Source: Pseudevernia furfuracea (Eukaryota > Ascomycota > Lecanoromycetes > Lecanorales > Parmeliaceae). From it: a stretch of 64,000 nt of DNA. This document shows, one piece after another, positions 24,540 through 35,494 of this stretch. Numbering within the stretch: the first letter of the stretch is position 1; the number at the start of each line of letters is the position of its first letter. The DNA lies in assembly GCA_022315425.1 (NCBI GenBank), contig JAIUPT010000038.1, positions 620,001 to 684,000 of the forward strand, read 5' to 3'. The notes beneath the pieces were generated by a model that worked only from the letters and a program-made list of their open reading frames with translations, searched no databases and had not been told where the DNA came from. The position numbers and the translations under genes were made by a program.

Positions 24540-25768
24540 GCTTCAAGGTATGAGGATTTCATTCAACGTAAGTCACATGTATCCTGCAGGTACTGAAGTA
24601 CCCTCGCTAACCACCAACCCACAGACTTTTATCTATTCAGGGGCACCTTTGCATGCGTTTGCTCCACAACTACCAGTCCAGGGGAGCCTAAGATATACTG
24701 CGAGCCATCTACACCATATACATCTTTGACTAGTCGTATTGCAATCTCTCCAGGCGAGGCTAGGCGGATATATGGCATAACGTTTTAAACATGATGACCA
24801 AGAGTTCGGGCTTCGTCGGTTGCGCTAGCGTAACTCTTGTGTCATGTCCGTTTAGCTGGTGGTTTGGTGCGTATGTCTAAAATATTATTTACATCTTATG
24901 CGCAATAATGTATAGTGCTGTGACCTGCTGAAGCCTCCTTGCACCGTGACATCCATCGATGAGTGTGATACCTTCAACCGAGGATGGATTGCGAGTTTGA
25001 TGACTGACGTCCTGGACGGAATAACGATCACTCAAGAGTCATTGAAGGGATTCGATCCAAGCCAATGATAGCTAGCTCTCAAGTGCATGGCAAGCTCAGT
25101 AACCCAATGCACCACTCCACTCCCTCCTCTGTATCGCGTTCATTGCTCACCATATCCGAGCCCTTGGGTCGCCCAAAGCTGCCTTTACTCTTGAGACAGC
25201 TTGCTTGCCCGTCTGGATTGCCCACTCCCACTTTCCCATCGACGGGATTCCCCGCACGTATTGTCCAAACAACAGCACCCTGGAATAACATGACACTGCT
25301 CTGACTATTGTTGCCCCGTGCGTGAGCTTTGCCGACACCGGTTCGTCTTGCAAGCGATGCCGAATCGTTGGGGTTTCGAGCTTTTTTTCTGGGCCTTGGA
25401 GGAGCCTTGGGGAGGGAGGGGCTGCTGCTCATGAATGTTTCTGTGGCCATTGGTGATCGGTCTGGACAGACCAGGATGTGTTGACCCATCATCAGGGAGG
25501 GACCTTTTGTAAAAAAAAAGATTGCCCGTGACCAGGATGTGTTGACCAAAAAGGAGATTAAACCGCAACTGCAGGTACCCGCGCGGCCGCGTCAACAGTG
25601 ACAAATAAGCCCCATATGTGAAGCCAGAATCCCCGATTCTACGGGAACCGTCTCGCTGTCTCGCCGTCACAGTCATTGATTACTCCGTACATACCTAGGT
25701 GTCAATCGCGTCACACTCACTCTTTTTTAATCCTCCAAAGACACCGATTTTCTCTGTCCGGGGGCAAT
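24540..25768. other. Intergenic between two secreted-protein genes
   Basis: No supported gene. An 18-bp direct repeat (GACCAGGATGTGTTGACC at 25469-25486 and 25530-25547) and a NotI-type GCGGCCGC site lie in the presumed promoter of the TOS1 gene. Confidence 0.5.
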
Positions 25769-27552
25769 ATGTGTACCTTTCTAGCGGTTGTCGTTATCCC
25801 TTCACTTCTTCTTCTCTTCAATAGGGTCACAGCCCAATGCGCGGCCGGTACCGCCCAGGAGATCAGGGGCAATTGGTATTGTTCCGAGGTGACGGCCGTC
25901 ACATACACGGATTTCCCGGGCGTTGGTTCTTACGACAAGATCACGGGCATGGATGCGGACACCGGTGACTGCAGTCGCGTGCGTTATAACTACAGTGGCT
26001 CGCTGTCTCCGTTGAACGAAGAGGTTGGTTTCTCCTCGAGAAGTACAGACGAGGTTTTTGGTGGTGTTTTGCTGATTGGAGTTTTTTTCGTAAAGCTCTC
26101 TTTGCATATTCGCGGTCCCACTTGGCTGAAACAAGTCGCCGTCTATATGCCCACCGCAATCGCCGGTGAGAAGCGAAGTACGGAGCCAAATGGCCACCAC
26201 CGACGGCATGCAGCCGCAGCAGCGCACCGTCACGGTGGGCATCAGCACCTTCACCATCGCCACGGCAAGGTCGAGGTGGTCGAAGAGTCTCGGCTTTCGA
26301 AGCGTGCGGTTGGTGACTTGGTATCCGCCACTATCGACGGTCAGCTGGTTTCATGGACAAACGTCTATGCTGGGCCCGGTGTCGCTACCAATGCGCCTGT
26401 ACTGGGAGCTGTTGATGACACGAGTGCTTCGACTTCTGGCACTGACACGATTGAAGGCACGGACGAGACGTCTCGGAGCTCTACCTTGTCCTCTACCACG
26501 ACTGCAAGCACGTCGAGCTCAAGTGCATCGGCTGCACCAGCGACTAGCGGAGGTTGGGCTCGTCAGGCTTACTTCAACGCCGCGAGTGGTACGGCTGAGG
26601 GTGTCACGTTTCTGAATCACTTCGGCGGCACGGATGATATTCCCGGGACAAGCACTGGTGGTCCCGCGTCAGGAAACCTGAACCATGTGAGCACGTAACA
26701 GGAATGCTGACGACCGCGATAGCTTTGGCGCCTCTCTTTCCTTCGCCTCCTCTGATGGCCAAGCCGGCGCCGCCTCATCCCAAGTACTTTCGGATGCCGT
26801 GATCGAAGACGATACCGAAGTGATCATCATGACCGATCGGAGCTGCGACGATGGAGGCTGTGGATTCACACGTCCTGGCGGCGTTGCATACCGTAAACCT
26901 TCCCTTATCTCCCTTCTCTCGTCTGCTAATCGAAGGGCGACTAGATGGCTTTTCAGGCGCCCAGAAGGTCTTTCTACTCGAATTCTCCATGCCGCTCTCA
27001 AATTCCACGGCCTTTAACGGCGACATGCCCGCTATCTGGCTCCTCAACGCGCAAATACCCCTGACGTCGCAGTACGGTACCAACGCAGAGTGCTCATGGC
27101 ACGTCCGTTTCGATGAACCTGTTCATTCTCCGTGACGCAGCATGGGTCGCAAGTGTTTCTGGAGCAAGGAGCCCGGTTGATCTTCCAGAGGCATCTTGTT
27201 TACTCAAGTCAATCGCCCGTAGGAGAATATGCTGACCCCTCAACCTTTCTACAGCTGGACGTCCGGTTGTGGCGAATTCGATCTGTTCGAGGTTCTCGAT
27301 TCCGGCAATTTCCGCTGCAAATCGACATTGCACATGGCACCGGCGGGAGGAAGCAGTGATTGGTTCCAGCGCCCCACAACCGGGAGCATCACGGCTGCAG
27401 TGGTGATCGCGGGGGAGCATGAGGTCGCCGCTATCAGAGTTCTGGGTGAAGGCCAGTCGTTTGATACGACTCTGAGTGAGGACGTGGTGAATGGGTGGGT
27501 TAACGAGCAGGGAGCTGTGTTCCAGATGGAGGTTCAAGGGCAGGGGAAATGA
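25769..27552 (+). CDS. tos1: TOS1/YJL171C-family cell-wall glycosidase-like protein
   Basis: Five exons (25769-26023, 26096-about 26667, 26723-26892, 26945-27098, 27255-27552) give about 482 aa. The start at 25769 is chosen because it opens directly on a signal peptide (MCTFLAVVVIPSLLLLFNRVTAQ). The N-terminal domain has the TOS1 glycine-rich (DUF2403) pattern GNWYCSEV, GVGSYDKITGMD and SGSLSPLNEE. A His-rich segment ends at a KR site before AVGDLVSATIDGQ. The C-terminal DUF2401 domain contains GASLSFASSDG, EFSMPLSNSTAFNGDMPAIW, TSGCGEFDLFEVLDSG and KSTLH. Yeast Tos1 is a wall protein with beta-1,3-glucanase-like relatives. Intron 1 is 72 bp and open in frame. The exon 2 end is uncertain: a GTCAGG donor at 26668 keeps the frame, while the better GTGAGC at 26687 does not. 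Intron 4 needs a GC donor. Confidence 0.88.
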
Positions 27553-28231
27553 GCGGGATGGGATGTCAGATTGGGTAGACAGACGTATATGGCAAGCTCC
27601 GGCAATTTGGCTCCATAGCTGTTGTGTATACGTACAAAAAGCCCACTCACTGTTCATAGATCTGGTGCAAATCTAACTATGGTTCTCTCTCTACTACCTG
27701 TATGCTTCTTTGATGATTAAGCTGAGTTTGTATACTTAGCTTCAAATTTGACTATTTGCGATATTTGAGATAGATACCTATCTAACAATTATAAGAAGAT
27801 GCTCCTGCTTATGCTATAGTACAAAGATATATGCGATGTTGAGACGATTTTGAATACGCTAAATGATCCGAGCCGAGGCTGTCACTCCCAGCAAGCTCAA
27901 AACACTGGAGCCAGCCAGACATCTTTGAGCACACCTCGAAAAAAAGTAAATCGACAGCAAAGCTCGCTCGTATATTAAACATTCACCAAGGCATTAATAC
28001 CAACCTGTCCCAGTTTACGTACCATACGTAGCACTTCGTCGCCATCAAACTATTCACCATCCGAAGAACAAAGCAGCACCTCCCGCACGTCACTTTCCCC
28101 CACATCCAGCCACGCCCAAAACATGAAGGCTTAAAACAAATAGCAAGGACTGGACGCCAAATTGGCGGACACTACGCGGAGCGAAGGGTCAGGACGCTCT
28201 ACGGCCGTCTAGAGATCAATCTCCCTTCAAC
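27553..28231. other. Intergenic between TOS1 and PEX13 genes
   Basis: No supported gene. The first half is AT-rich (probable 3' UTR of TOS1); the second half should hold the PEX13 promoter. Confidence 0.5.
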
Positions 28232-29795
28232 ATGGCAGCGGTATCACCGCCCAAGCCCTGGGAAAGGGCAAACGGAGCCGGTAGGTGTCCCGGTGAGTCC
28301 TTCACCGAAGCCTGGAACTCTTGCAGATACATGACAAAGCGCTGAGCAACACTGAAACAGCTACCGGCGCAACTTCCACCTCAACCGCGAATCCGCATAC
28401 TACCACCACCACCACCTCCTCAAGCTCATCCTCCTCGCCCCCGGCTCTCCCGGACAAACCCTCCTCCCTCTCCTCCGTCGTAAACCGCAATTCCTCAACC
28501 TACTCCCCTCTCAACCAGAACCGCTACTCCTCCCCTCCTTACTCCGGCATGGGTGGTTACTCCTCGCCCTACTCGCGCTTTGGCGGCATGGGTAATTCGA
28601 TGTACGGCGGGGGCTACGGCTCCATGTATGGCGGTATGGGAGGCATGGGGGGCATGGGGGGCATGGGGGGCATGGGAATGGGAGGGTATGGAGGCGGCAT
28701 GTACGGGCAGGCGGGCATGATGGGCAATGGGGATCCGAATGATCCGAATAGTTTGACGAATACGTTTAGTCAGAGCACCCAGGCGACGTTTCAGATAATT
28801 GAGAGCTTGGTCGGGGCATTTGGGGGGTTTGCGCAGATGTTGGAAAGTACTTATATGGCTACGCATTCGAGCTTCTTTGGTTTGTTCCCTCCTTTCCTAT
28901 GATTACGTTCGATATCCACCCGGGCCCTACTCCTACAAGATGATTCTGGATGTTTGCTGACCGTGGGGATGATCTAGCAATGGTACAAGTGGCTGAACAA
29001 TTCTCCACCCTCCGCACAACCCTCGGTTCCATACTCGGCATCTTCACTGTTCTCCGCTGGCTCCGCACACTCCTCGCCAAACTCACTGGCCGCCCTCCAC
29101 CCGCGGACGCTACATCACTCACCCCCTCCGCGTTCGCATCATTCCAAGGACTGTCTCCATCAGGTCCCTCTCTCCTTCCAAACGGCCAACCAACGCCTTC
29201 AAAGAAACCTTTTTTGATTTTCCTAGCCGCGGTGATAGGATTACCATATTTAATGACGAAACTAATACGGAGTCTTGCACGGCAAAGTGAGGAACAGCAA
29301 AATCAGTACAACCAGGATGGTAGATTGATACTCGGACCTGATGGGCAGCCGATGCCTGACCAGCAACCACATCAGCCGATTGATCCATCGAAATTAGATT
29401 TCTGTCGGCTGCTGTACGACTATACACCAGAAAGCATGACCCAAGGCGGTCCGCCCACCGAAGGTATGGATCTCGAAGTCAAGAAAGGCGATCTCGTTGC
29501 TGTCCTCAGCAAATCAGATCCACTGGGCAATCCAAGCGATTGGTGGAGGTGTAGAGCGCGAGATGGGCGTGTGGGTTATCTCCCTGGCCTGTACCTCGAA
29601 GGGATCCAAAGAAAACAGCAACCGCAAATTGACGACGGAGGGCGAGTGAACACCATGTCATCTCTAGTGGCTGGTGGGAGCGGAGAAGGAAGCAGGAGTA
29701 ACAGTCTCAAGGTTGAGGTTAAGGGACCGAAGGTTGAGGGCAAAGCCGCTGATATTTCAGCCGAAAGTTTCCAGAGGAGTCAGTTCTACAACTAG
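28232..29795 (+). CDS. pex13: Peroxin 13, peroxisomal import docking protein
   Basis: Three exons (28232-28280, 28361-28879, 28978-29795) encode 461 aa. It opens MAAVSPPKPWERA, the conserved Pex13 start, followed by a Ser/Pro segment and a strongly Gly/Met/Tyr-rich region (YGGM, GGMGGM repeats, about residues 85-150). Then come QATFQIIESLVGAFGGFAQM and LESTYMATHSSFFAMV, the Pex13 core, hydrophobic membrane segments (ILGIFTVLRW; FLIFLAAVIGLPYL) and a C-terminal SH3 domain at about 330-395 (LLYDYTPES, GDLVAVLSKSDP, WWRCRARDGRVGYLP). Pex13 sits in the peroxisomal membrane and, with Pex14, docks Pex5/Pex7 carrying cargo. The intron 1 acceptor is the CTGAAACAG at 28360; the nearer TTGCAG would give a stop in that phase. 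Confidence 0.97.
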
Positions 29796-30985
29796 ATTGA
29801 AAGCAATTGTAGCAACGGGAAAAGGGTACATAAGGGAAAAAGGCAGAGGCGTTGTGATAGTCTTCCGGCACATAGGTTGGTTGCTGGCTCTTGAGCTTTG
29901 GGTATTCGCTCTGAATTTGGAAGATGAGCGGACCGTATGTTCGTAGCGTTATTGCTGGGGAGGGAATTTTATGGGGATGACAGGACTCCACAAAGTCTAC
30001 TGCATCTCGTGCTTTGACTGCAATGACGATGCCGCTCGTATCCATTTTGGCACTCGTCAAATGTCAACGGCTCTGCCCCAATCTGAAGCGCGCTTGCGCA
30101 TTTACTGTACCCTTGATCCTGCACGGTCTAGCAGATTTGCAGACTCGTGTCTACTTTAATAAGAGCAAGCGATCCATCGGCGCATCATGCCCTATAAGAA
30201 GTCTGCCATTATCCCCTTCGTCGTCCGCTTTGGACTTTTCAATTACCTGGTCTTGCCACATTCATTTTTTGGCATATGGTCGACAACCGAGGGTTTTGCG
30301 AAAGCAGTGCTAGGGTGGATCTGTCAATAGACCGAGCGCTATGGGTTGCGATCTGTTTTCCTCCGCACGGCGGATGTGATGGGGGATGTTGTGCTAAGTG
30401 TGTCTCAAGCTAGCGGTACGCCCCGCCCTGGTGCAGCTGAAGAAAAGATGGTATCCGGAGTCTATGGTGCAGATTCCGTCCGGCCGCGGCGCGGTGGATC
30501 GATTCTGGGGGAGGGATATCTAATGCTTCGGCTACACGTTTTTTTCTTCTTTCTTTTCTTTTCCCTTCCCCCTGGTTGTCGTTGGTGTATATACAGTACG
30601 GCCGCAGGGCCCCACAGATCCATCATCCTTCTCATCCCATTCCGAATTTCGAACCATCAGCTGCTGGGTTGTTGGCGGCAATAGCCTCAAGGCGTAGGAG
30701 GTGTGGTTGATAAGAAATATCTTTTGAACAGAATTGAGCTGGCAGATCTTTGCGCGATGGAGTACGCATCTTCCCGTGCGTTTGAGCACAAGAAGTCCGT
30801 AAAGTGATGATCTCTTCCCCAGTGCTTTCGGCATTCCATCGGGTTCTTCGGGAGCAGTCTTGCTTCGGTGAAATGTATGCTGGTGAGGTTTTTGTTCTGC
30901 AAGAGCCAGTCCGTCTGAAGTGGATGATTGTGTCACTCGTTCGTATCCTTTGGTCTACCAGTCAAGGATCGTCCTTTCGAACCCC
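29796..30985. other. Intergenic between PEX13 and the 2H-fold gene
   Basis: No supported gene. The two flanking genes converge here, so it should hold both 3' ends. A T/C-rich run lies at 30540-30575. Confidence 0.5.
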
Positions 30986-31759
30986 CTAATTTGGATCTCG
31001 AACTGGAATACTGACAACCATTTCGGATTGTAGTGGTCTGGTACCGTCGCCAGCCGTGCCAGGAAGAGAGAGAGTCGCTATATTGCGGTATCCATCCACC
31101 ATGACGTCTTCGTATAGCACCTTCTTTCGCCCAAGTTCGCTAATGTGCAGCTCCTGAAGGCGAACGTCCTTCATTAACACACAGTCTTTATACTTGCGAT
31201 GGATACCCGTAGCATCGAATCCTGGCCTGGGATAATATTTACTTTTAGCCATTGTTGAGTCACGGGCGAGGCGCCTAGTATCCATCAATCGTGTTTGGGG
31301 GGGTAACTCATTAGTCTCCCAGGGAAGTTGCTTTAAAAGGCCTTCGTCTTGAAGGGTTGAACGGACTCCTTGACAAAACCTTTGGAGACAGTTCGTGGGA
31401 TCTTCTATTCTTGAGTAGAGGCGCATGGTTCTGGTAAGATCTCTAGGTTTATGTGTAACCAAAGAGGTCCTAATCCCCACAAGGTGAACAGTGAATGGCC
31501 GGTCCACTTGTCGCGTTATCGCTGATCTGAGTACTTCCAAAGCAGCCTCGACATGGCTTGGAGTGGGGAGGCTCAATGAACCAATCGTGAGATGTAGGTT
31601 AGCAGGGTGAGTGAATGCACCTCTAGGTATAACAGCAGAAATGGTGTCTCTTTGAATGCGACTGTATGATTCCAAGATCTGTGGGAGCGATGCGGGAGTC
31701 ACCAGTGGAATGCGGACGAAATGTGTCATTTCCAATACTTTTTTGAGATCCGGCGGCAT
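30986..31759 (-). CDS. ASCC1/AKAP7-like 2H phosphoesterase-fold protein, second motif degenerate
   Basis: A single exon of 257 aa. It follows the AKAP7/ASCC1 arrangement: THFVRIPLVTP at the start, a first 2H motif HLTIGSLSL, a central VHLVGIRTS strand, and a C-terminal RPGFDATGIHRKYKD then LHISELG, matching FDA...KYKD and the ICEMG element of fungal ASCC1 relatives. In family members the second catalytic motif reads HATxxNT; here the aligned stretch is QTRLMDT, so the second His is replaced by Gln and the Thr by Arg. I infer it binds RNA or nucleotides rather than cleaving them, or is decaying. Family proteins act in alkylation repair/transcription complexes or RNA ligation. A broken second copy lies about 0.9 kb upstream. 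Confidence 0.75.
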   Translation of the reverse strand: MPPDLKKVLEMTHFVRIPLVTPASLPQILESYSRIQRDTISAVIPRGAFTHPANLHLTIGSLSLPTPSHVEAALEVLRSAITRQVDRPFTVHLVGIRTSLVTHKPRDLTRTMRLYSRIEDPTNCLQRFCQGVRSTLQDEGLLKQLPWETNELPPQTRLMDTRRLARDSTMAKSKYYPRPGFDATGIHRKYKDCVLMKDVRLQELHISELGRKKVLYEDVMVDGYRNIATLSLPGTAGDGTRPLQSEMVVSIPVRDPN

Positions 31760-32682
31760 CTTGGATATAAGAAGTGTCCAGATTTCTTAAACTTAAGAAG
31801 ACAGACGGAATAGACAGGTGGGAAATGAGAAGAATAAAACCGAGGAGTGGGTCTACCCATGTCTCAAGCCTGCATCGCGCCAAGCCGACCGGGCCTATCT
31901 CATTGCCTACCTTACAGTTTTTCCTTAACGTTCTAGGCACCAATACAGGATACTTTGCATGTTGGGCAAAGTTACAACAGGATCATTGTTCTCTTAGTTT
32001 TGACACAATTTAGATAGAGTAGCTCCTGCTCGCAGACTACGGGAACTACCGAGACGGAGACGCCCTTTGTCCTTCATAGTGATAGAAGGTTATTTTACTG
32101 CAAATAGCCTCGAGATGCGGAATACTGTAGATCATGCGCTGCCAGGAGCTGCAAAGGCATTTCAGGTTGCCCGTGAAGACTCTTCCACAGCTAGTACCTG
32201 GCCGACTTAGCGCAACGCCTTGAGGTCCTCGAAAGCCATGTCAGTTTAGACATTATTGTCAAGCCGGCAAAATGCTCCTGTAAGATGTATCACAGATGGA
32301 CCTCGCGGCATCGCAGTCTGTTTGAAAATACCAATCTTCAGCTGTCCTACTACTGATTGCCCTGATGGACCAAAGCATACTGGCCTTCGTCGGTCAGTCC
32401 GACGTTTGAGCTTGTACAGAGACAGTCTTCGATTTTGTGATCTTGCAGCCTGTTCTAAAACTGAATATAGCCTCCTTATGAGGTAGCTATGTATAGCGGT
32501 GCCAAGCCCACGGCGTCCGCAATTGAGATGTGTGCACCAAGGGGCCATGTCACCATCTTCCACGTAGCAGCGGTTAATGATGTACCCTTGTCCGCATCCG
32601 AGGTTGATGTTATGCACAACGTCCATGGAGTCTGAGGACACATTAGCCCAATCCCTGAGGGCCCTTGAGTTTCCGCACTGGC

Positions 32683-33335
32683 TCACCGATGCGGTATACT
32701 CAGGTACTCAAGTGACCGCGGTTCCCAAGTAACTCCGGGTAGAAGGACACTTGTGGTGTCATGGCCTATGCACTGGTCGTCCTCCATTATGGGTTCTGGT
32801 CCGAGTTCACTGACGCACAATCTGTCCAAGTGAATACCCTTCCCCCATACGACATCCTTCAACTGTTCACAAAGGTCTTTAGCATCAAATCTTGGGCGAT
32901 TGTACCTCCGCAAATGCCTCAGTGTTGGTTTGGTATTAAGTATTCCGGAACTGAGCCCTCTTGTGTCAACGACTTTTGCCTGAAAAAAATGACCATCTCC
33001 TCGGTTTTCCTAGAGGGAGTCTCGTCTCTCGAGGCCAGCATCGAGATACGTCCGAGGAAGACCCACACAAAACGACCCCAGGAGACCCAAGGGCTCCTTT
33101 ACGAAGGTATCTGGATTATGGTTTCGAAGTTAGTCTTGCTTGTTTGAGGGGGTATGAATACGTAGCTCTTTGTCTCGAGAAAATCAGTATCTGTGAGTAT
33201 CAGATTAGCGCCTGAGATGTTGAGAAACGGCAGGAAACGGCAGGTGCTCACGAAAAGCCAAAATTCGAGAGGACAATGTAAAGTCGCAGACATAGCTTCA
33301 TTGTGATTCAAAGATTTGAAACAGAAGTTGCCCAT
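32683..33335 (-). pseudogene. Decayed second copy of the ASCC1-like 2H gene
   Basis: In one minus-strand frame, from about 33150 to 32683, the translation tracks the intact neighbour: FCVGLPRTYLDAGLE against FCQGVRSTLQDEGLL, QAKVVDTRGL against QTRLMDTRRL, NRPRFDAKDLCEQLKD against PRPGFDATGIHRKYKD, and LCVSELG against LHISELG. An in-frame TAG (about 33015) sits where the intact copy has Trp (TGG). Upstream, another frame (33335-33099) may carry the middle strand (NISGANL...KSYVF), implying a frameshift. A first-motif-like HLT lies separately at about 32265 and may be a second fragment, but that is weak. The copy has a stop and probably a frameshift and no visible start, so it is not expected to make a functional protein. 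Confidence 0.55.
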
Positions 33336-33572
33336 TGCCCATTGCCCAATGCTTTGGGCTTTCAGACCTTGGGAAAAGCCAAGGGGGATACTAAGACATT
33401 CATCTCAGCTCCAATTGGAGCTAAGATGGAGATGGTGTAGATGGAGAGTGAGCACAAGCGAAAGGATGGCCTGCAGCACAATGCACGAGCCCCCTCATGA
33501 TGACAGAGCTGTTCTTGCTTGCTTGCATTGCATTACAATTCAGTCCGCGCGAATACTAAAGCAGCTATCTGC

Positions 33573-33862
33573 TCAATCCTTCCCACCCCCTCCATCCTCT
33601 TTGGCCTCCTCCTTTTCCTTCTCCAACTGATCTAGAGCGCCTTCGCCCTGCTTATCTTGTCCCCCCTCATGCTGCCCCATAGGATCGTCGTTGGAAGCAC
33701 CAAGTAAAGCGGCAGTGGTTTCGGGGGAAGTAGGGGGTGGCGGTTCCGACGCTGGACCTGTATTCACACCGGCTGCAGAACTTGAGTCAGCGAGGAAAAG
33801 ATGTAACAGGGGGGGGGGGGGGAAGTCTGACCTGGATTATAAGATGCTGGATTCAGTGCCAT
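33573..33862 (-). CDS. Small conserved-looking hypothetical protein, 76 aa
   Basis: Two exons (33862-33832 and 33772-33573) join to a 76-aa protein that starts MALNPASYNPAGVNTGPASE. The intron has a GTCAGA donor, a CTGAC branch-like site and a TTCTGCAG acceptor, and the join is exactly in frame. The protein is hydrophilic: a Pro-rich middle (EPPPPTSPETTAALL), then acidic/Gly-rich sequence and a charged, probably helical C-terminus (DQLEKEKEEAKEDGGGGKD). No signal peptide or membrane segment. I do not recognise a named family, but the spliced structure and composition argue for a real gene. The intron carries a C14 run that serves as an extended pyrimidine tract. Confidence 0.6.
33809..33822. 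repeat. G14 homopolymer (C14 in the intron of the small gene)
   Basis: Fourteen consecutive G on the plus strand, lying just downstream of the 5' splice site of the minus-strand small gene. Confidence 0.9.
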
Positions 33863-34458
33863 TATTAATCCGTTATATTTTTGTTGGGCTTCTATCAAAA
33901 ACGTCCCTGTAACTCTGCACTTCTGGACGATCGTTTCAAAAGTAGAATTACTGCTTGTTTCCAGATGCGTCCATGGATTTACAATTTGTTGTCAAGCTGG
34001 TCGTCGTACTCGTACTGATAAAGCGGCTACGGAGATCTACTATCGTACTATCGTACCCTCGGTACAAGTAAACGAATACTACAAGTAAATACTTTGCTGT
34101 TGATATTAAAGCATTGTCCACAAGTCCATTGCTTTGAGTTTCAGAACCATTGGTGAAAAGTCCACGTCTGAGGCTTAACCAATGCTATATTCGACACTGA
34201 CGAAACACGCGGCACATTCCCTCGACCGCAACTGCTTCTACTCATACAGATTGACGCCATGGCTAGGCGGCTTCTTATCGCTCTATCCTAGAGGATGCCG
34301 ATAATTTCTATGACCACCACTTAGCACATGCACAGGGAGAGAAGGTGAACGCAGATGTACCTTCGTTCACGGTCTGCAGTGTTTGTGAAGGACTACTCCT
34401 CATGATATAGATAATGTCAATTGCAAATGACTCGGTGTATGGCCTGATCTTTGGAGAT
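33863..34458. other. Intergenic between small gene and RPP1
   Basis: No supported gene. It contains the presumed promoter of the small gene and the 3' region of RPP1. Short CGTAC/CTATCGTA words recur near 34045-34065. Confidence 0.5.
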
Positions 34459-35494
34459 TCATTTGATTGTGCCGTTTGGAAGATCTTCTGCGGACGCATC
34501 GTCTGGCAATATAACCGAACCTTTCGAAGCTTCCTTAGGTTCCTTTTCCGCATACTTGCCAGTATCAAGCCTCGCTTTCTTTGCTTGCCGTTTCTGCTCT
34601 CGCTTCGAAATTGGCTTTGGCGCGGCATTACCCCCTCCGGTGTTGTCATCCTCCAAGACATCAGCCTTCCGCTTGCCCTTCTCTTGCTTGCCTTTTGCCG
34701 ATTTTTCTGCCTCCCTCTCAGGCTTCTCGCCCCCATAGACCACATCGATCACACCTCTGAAACTCCGCCTTTTCATCTCTGCCTGTACCACAACACCCCG
34801 CGCCTCCTTGCCAACAGCTTCCATACCTTTCTCTTGGCCCAAACCCCACAGTACTGCCAAGTTTACTACGTCCGCAGGACCTCTGCAAGCCAGCGCTCTT
34901 TTCGTGTCACTGCTGATGATGATACCTCTGCCTCTTGTTGCACGTATCAACTGAGTAGCATTACTGATCAGATTCCGCCTCGATGCGCCTCCATCGCTAT
35001 TCAAAATTCCCGGACCATAGCAGATCTCGAACTTCACGCCTCTCTGTAGAGCGTTGGTCATGGTCCTGTGTTTGAAGTAGAAAGGGAAGCGCGTGCTCAG
35101 GTCAAGAGAGATGAGATCGCATTCGAGAGCCTGACAAGCTTGCTGGAGGGATTTTTCGTTGTCGGGACGAATCGCTAATATATCGTAAGCCGAACTGAGA
35201 GCTTGAAGTCGGTGATTCTGGGAGGGGTCGGATATGTGGAGGGTGCAGCGGCGAAGGACGTGAAGGGATTTTGGTGTCGTGAACGGGAGAGGGGCTGGTA
35301 TCTGATTCGAGGTGTCGGCTGGAACCTTGCCAGTTATGGTATAATTTAATGCAATGGTGTTATAACCCACTTGTCAAGGTCAGCGACTTCTTGCGGGCAT
35401 GGTCCCAAGAAGACTGACGTTCTGAGAGGAATGCCAGGGTCCGTTGCAGCTCTCCATGGTTGGCGATGTATTGGATATTCAGATCATAGTACAT
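34459..35494 (-). CDS. rpp1: RNase P/MRP subunit p30 (Rpp1)
   Basis: Two exons (35494-35419 and 35369-34459) encode 328 aa. It opens MYYDLNIQYIANHGELQRTL, which is the conserved start of the RNase P p30 TIM-barrel family, and the spliced join reads LGYNTIALNYTI. Later family motifs are LHVLRRCTLHISD, YDILAIRP, DLISLDLSTRFPF, GVKFEICYGP and the NLISNATQLIRATRGRGIII region. The tail after about residue 245 is Lys/Glu/Ala-rich and disordered, typical of fungal Rpp1. The protein is a core subunit of nuclear RNase P (tRNA 5' processing) and RNase MRP (rRNA processing). It is head to head with the CK2 alpha gene, 291 bp apart. Confidence 0.95.

Noticed and set aside
26687..26722. Strong GTGAGC donor as end of TOS1 exon 2
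   Set aside because: It gives a 36-bp intron, too short, and the wrong frame for FGASLSFASSDG. The GTCAGG donor at 26668 restores the frame.
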